Source: Symbiodinium natans (lineage: Eukaryota; Sar; Dinophyceae; Suessiales; Symbiodiniaceae). From it: a stretch of DNA of 64,000 nt. Below the pieces are notes generated by a model. That model saw only the letters and a list, made by a program, of their open reading frames with translations, was not told where the DNA came from and did not search any database. The position numbers and the translations under genes are program-made. The stretch lies in NCBI GenBank assembly GCA_905221605.1, contig CAJNDS010000019.1:36001-100000 (forward strand), given 5' to 3'. Shown one piece after another: positions 63,683 to 64,000 of the stretch. Within the stretch, counting starts at the first letter, position 1; each line of letters opens with the position of its first letter.

Positions 63683-64000
63683 AAAGAGTGAAGTGACCGA
63701 GCGATTGTGAGAGATGAAAGTGGTAGTGAGAGTGAGAGTGGGAGAGGGAGTGTGTGGGCATGCATGCATGCATGCCTGCCTGCCTGCCTGCCTGCCTGCG
63801 TGTGGGCGTGGGAGTGGGCTCGCGTGTGCGCGTGTGCGCGTGTGCACACGCGTCTGCGCGTGTGCGCGCACGCGCGCGGGTGGGTGTGTGTGCGTGTGTC
63901 TCTGTGTCTGTGTCTCTGTGTCTCTGTCTCTGTCTGTGTCTGTGTCTGTGTCTGTGTCTGTGTGTGTGTGTGTGTGTCTCTGTGTGTGTGTGTGAGCGTG
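63640..64000 (+). repeat. Microsatellite block: GT, GAGT, ATGC, GCCT, GTCTGT repeats
   Basis: (GT)n 63,644-63,678, GAGTG-rich 63,720-63,750, (ATGC)n and (CTGC/GCCT)n 63,759-63,799, then CGTGTGCG and GTCTCTGT/GTCTGT repeats to the end of the window. The several open frames here are low-complexity by-products. Confidence 0.9.

Noticed and set aside
63408-63995. Several frames of 90-120 codons with His-Thr or Val-Ser-Leu repeats
   Set aside because: Microsatellite translation.
1-64000. Dinoflagellate spliced-leader relics, tRNA and rRNA genes
   Set aside because: I looked by eye for the spliced-leader core and for tRNA-like arms and saw none; a proper scan was not possible.

Overview
The window looks like nuclear DNA of a eukaryote with TTTAGGG-type telomere repeats and ordinary GT-AG spliceosomal introns. 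An alga or alveolate (dinoflagellate or chromerid-like) is my best guess; a green-lineage alga cannot be excluded. There is no bacterial gene organisation, no ribosome-binding-site logic and no long uninterrupted coding region. I recognised no rRNA, tRNA, CRISPR array or spliced-leader sequence. Every exon boundary below was read by eye, without transcript data.

Region 1 (1-16,130) is a block of nested duplications. It carries eight copies or fragments of one repeat-borne reading frame of about 211 codons. Three are nearly intact (2,698-3,339; 7,729-8,364; 9,385-10,020), one is cut by the window start, and four are rearranged. Two lie in a tandem array with a period near 1.66 kb. A 3.9-kb segment (2,238-6,128) recurs at 10,924-14,795. 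Two rearranged copies and one later duplicate are fold-backs, with a sense and an antisense piece of the same gene abutting. A degenerate AT-rich satellite (CACACCCT...GAAATCCTCTTCTGG) follows, and the block ends in a near-perfect 0.5-kb palindrome (15,566-16,125).

Region 2 (16,130-60,500) looks at first like junk: hundreds of CCCTAAA/TTTAGGG heptamers in both orientations, homopolymer C/G tracts, and at least seven families of short palindromic MITE-like elements. Between these lie small unique islands. Several read as exons. The clearest is a minus-strand gene at about 25.6-30.0 kb: at least eleven successive exons of 37-198 nt join in frame through GT-AG introns whose phases agree at nearly every junction, and whose introns consist largely of telomere-type repeats. 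A similar three-exon chain lies at 17,338-17,876. Other islands (32.1, 34.3-34.7, 36.4, 42.2, 43.3, 49.1, 49.5-50.0, 53.1, 55.3-55.5 and 57.3 kb) hold single candidate exons. Some palindromic elements fill most of a predicted intron, as introner-like elements would.

Region 3 (60,500-63,600) is more unique. It has a possible plus-strand gene end (60,594-61,337) and, converging on it, a minus-strand protein-kinase-like gene (about 61,430-62,670) with recognisable N-lobe, catalytic-loop, DFG and APE-like motifs. The window closes with GT, GCCT and GTCTGT microsatellites (63,640-64,000).
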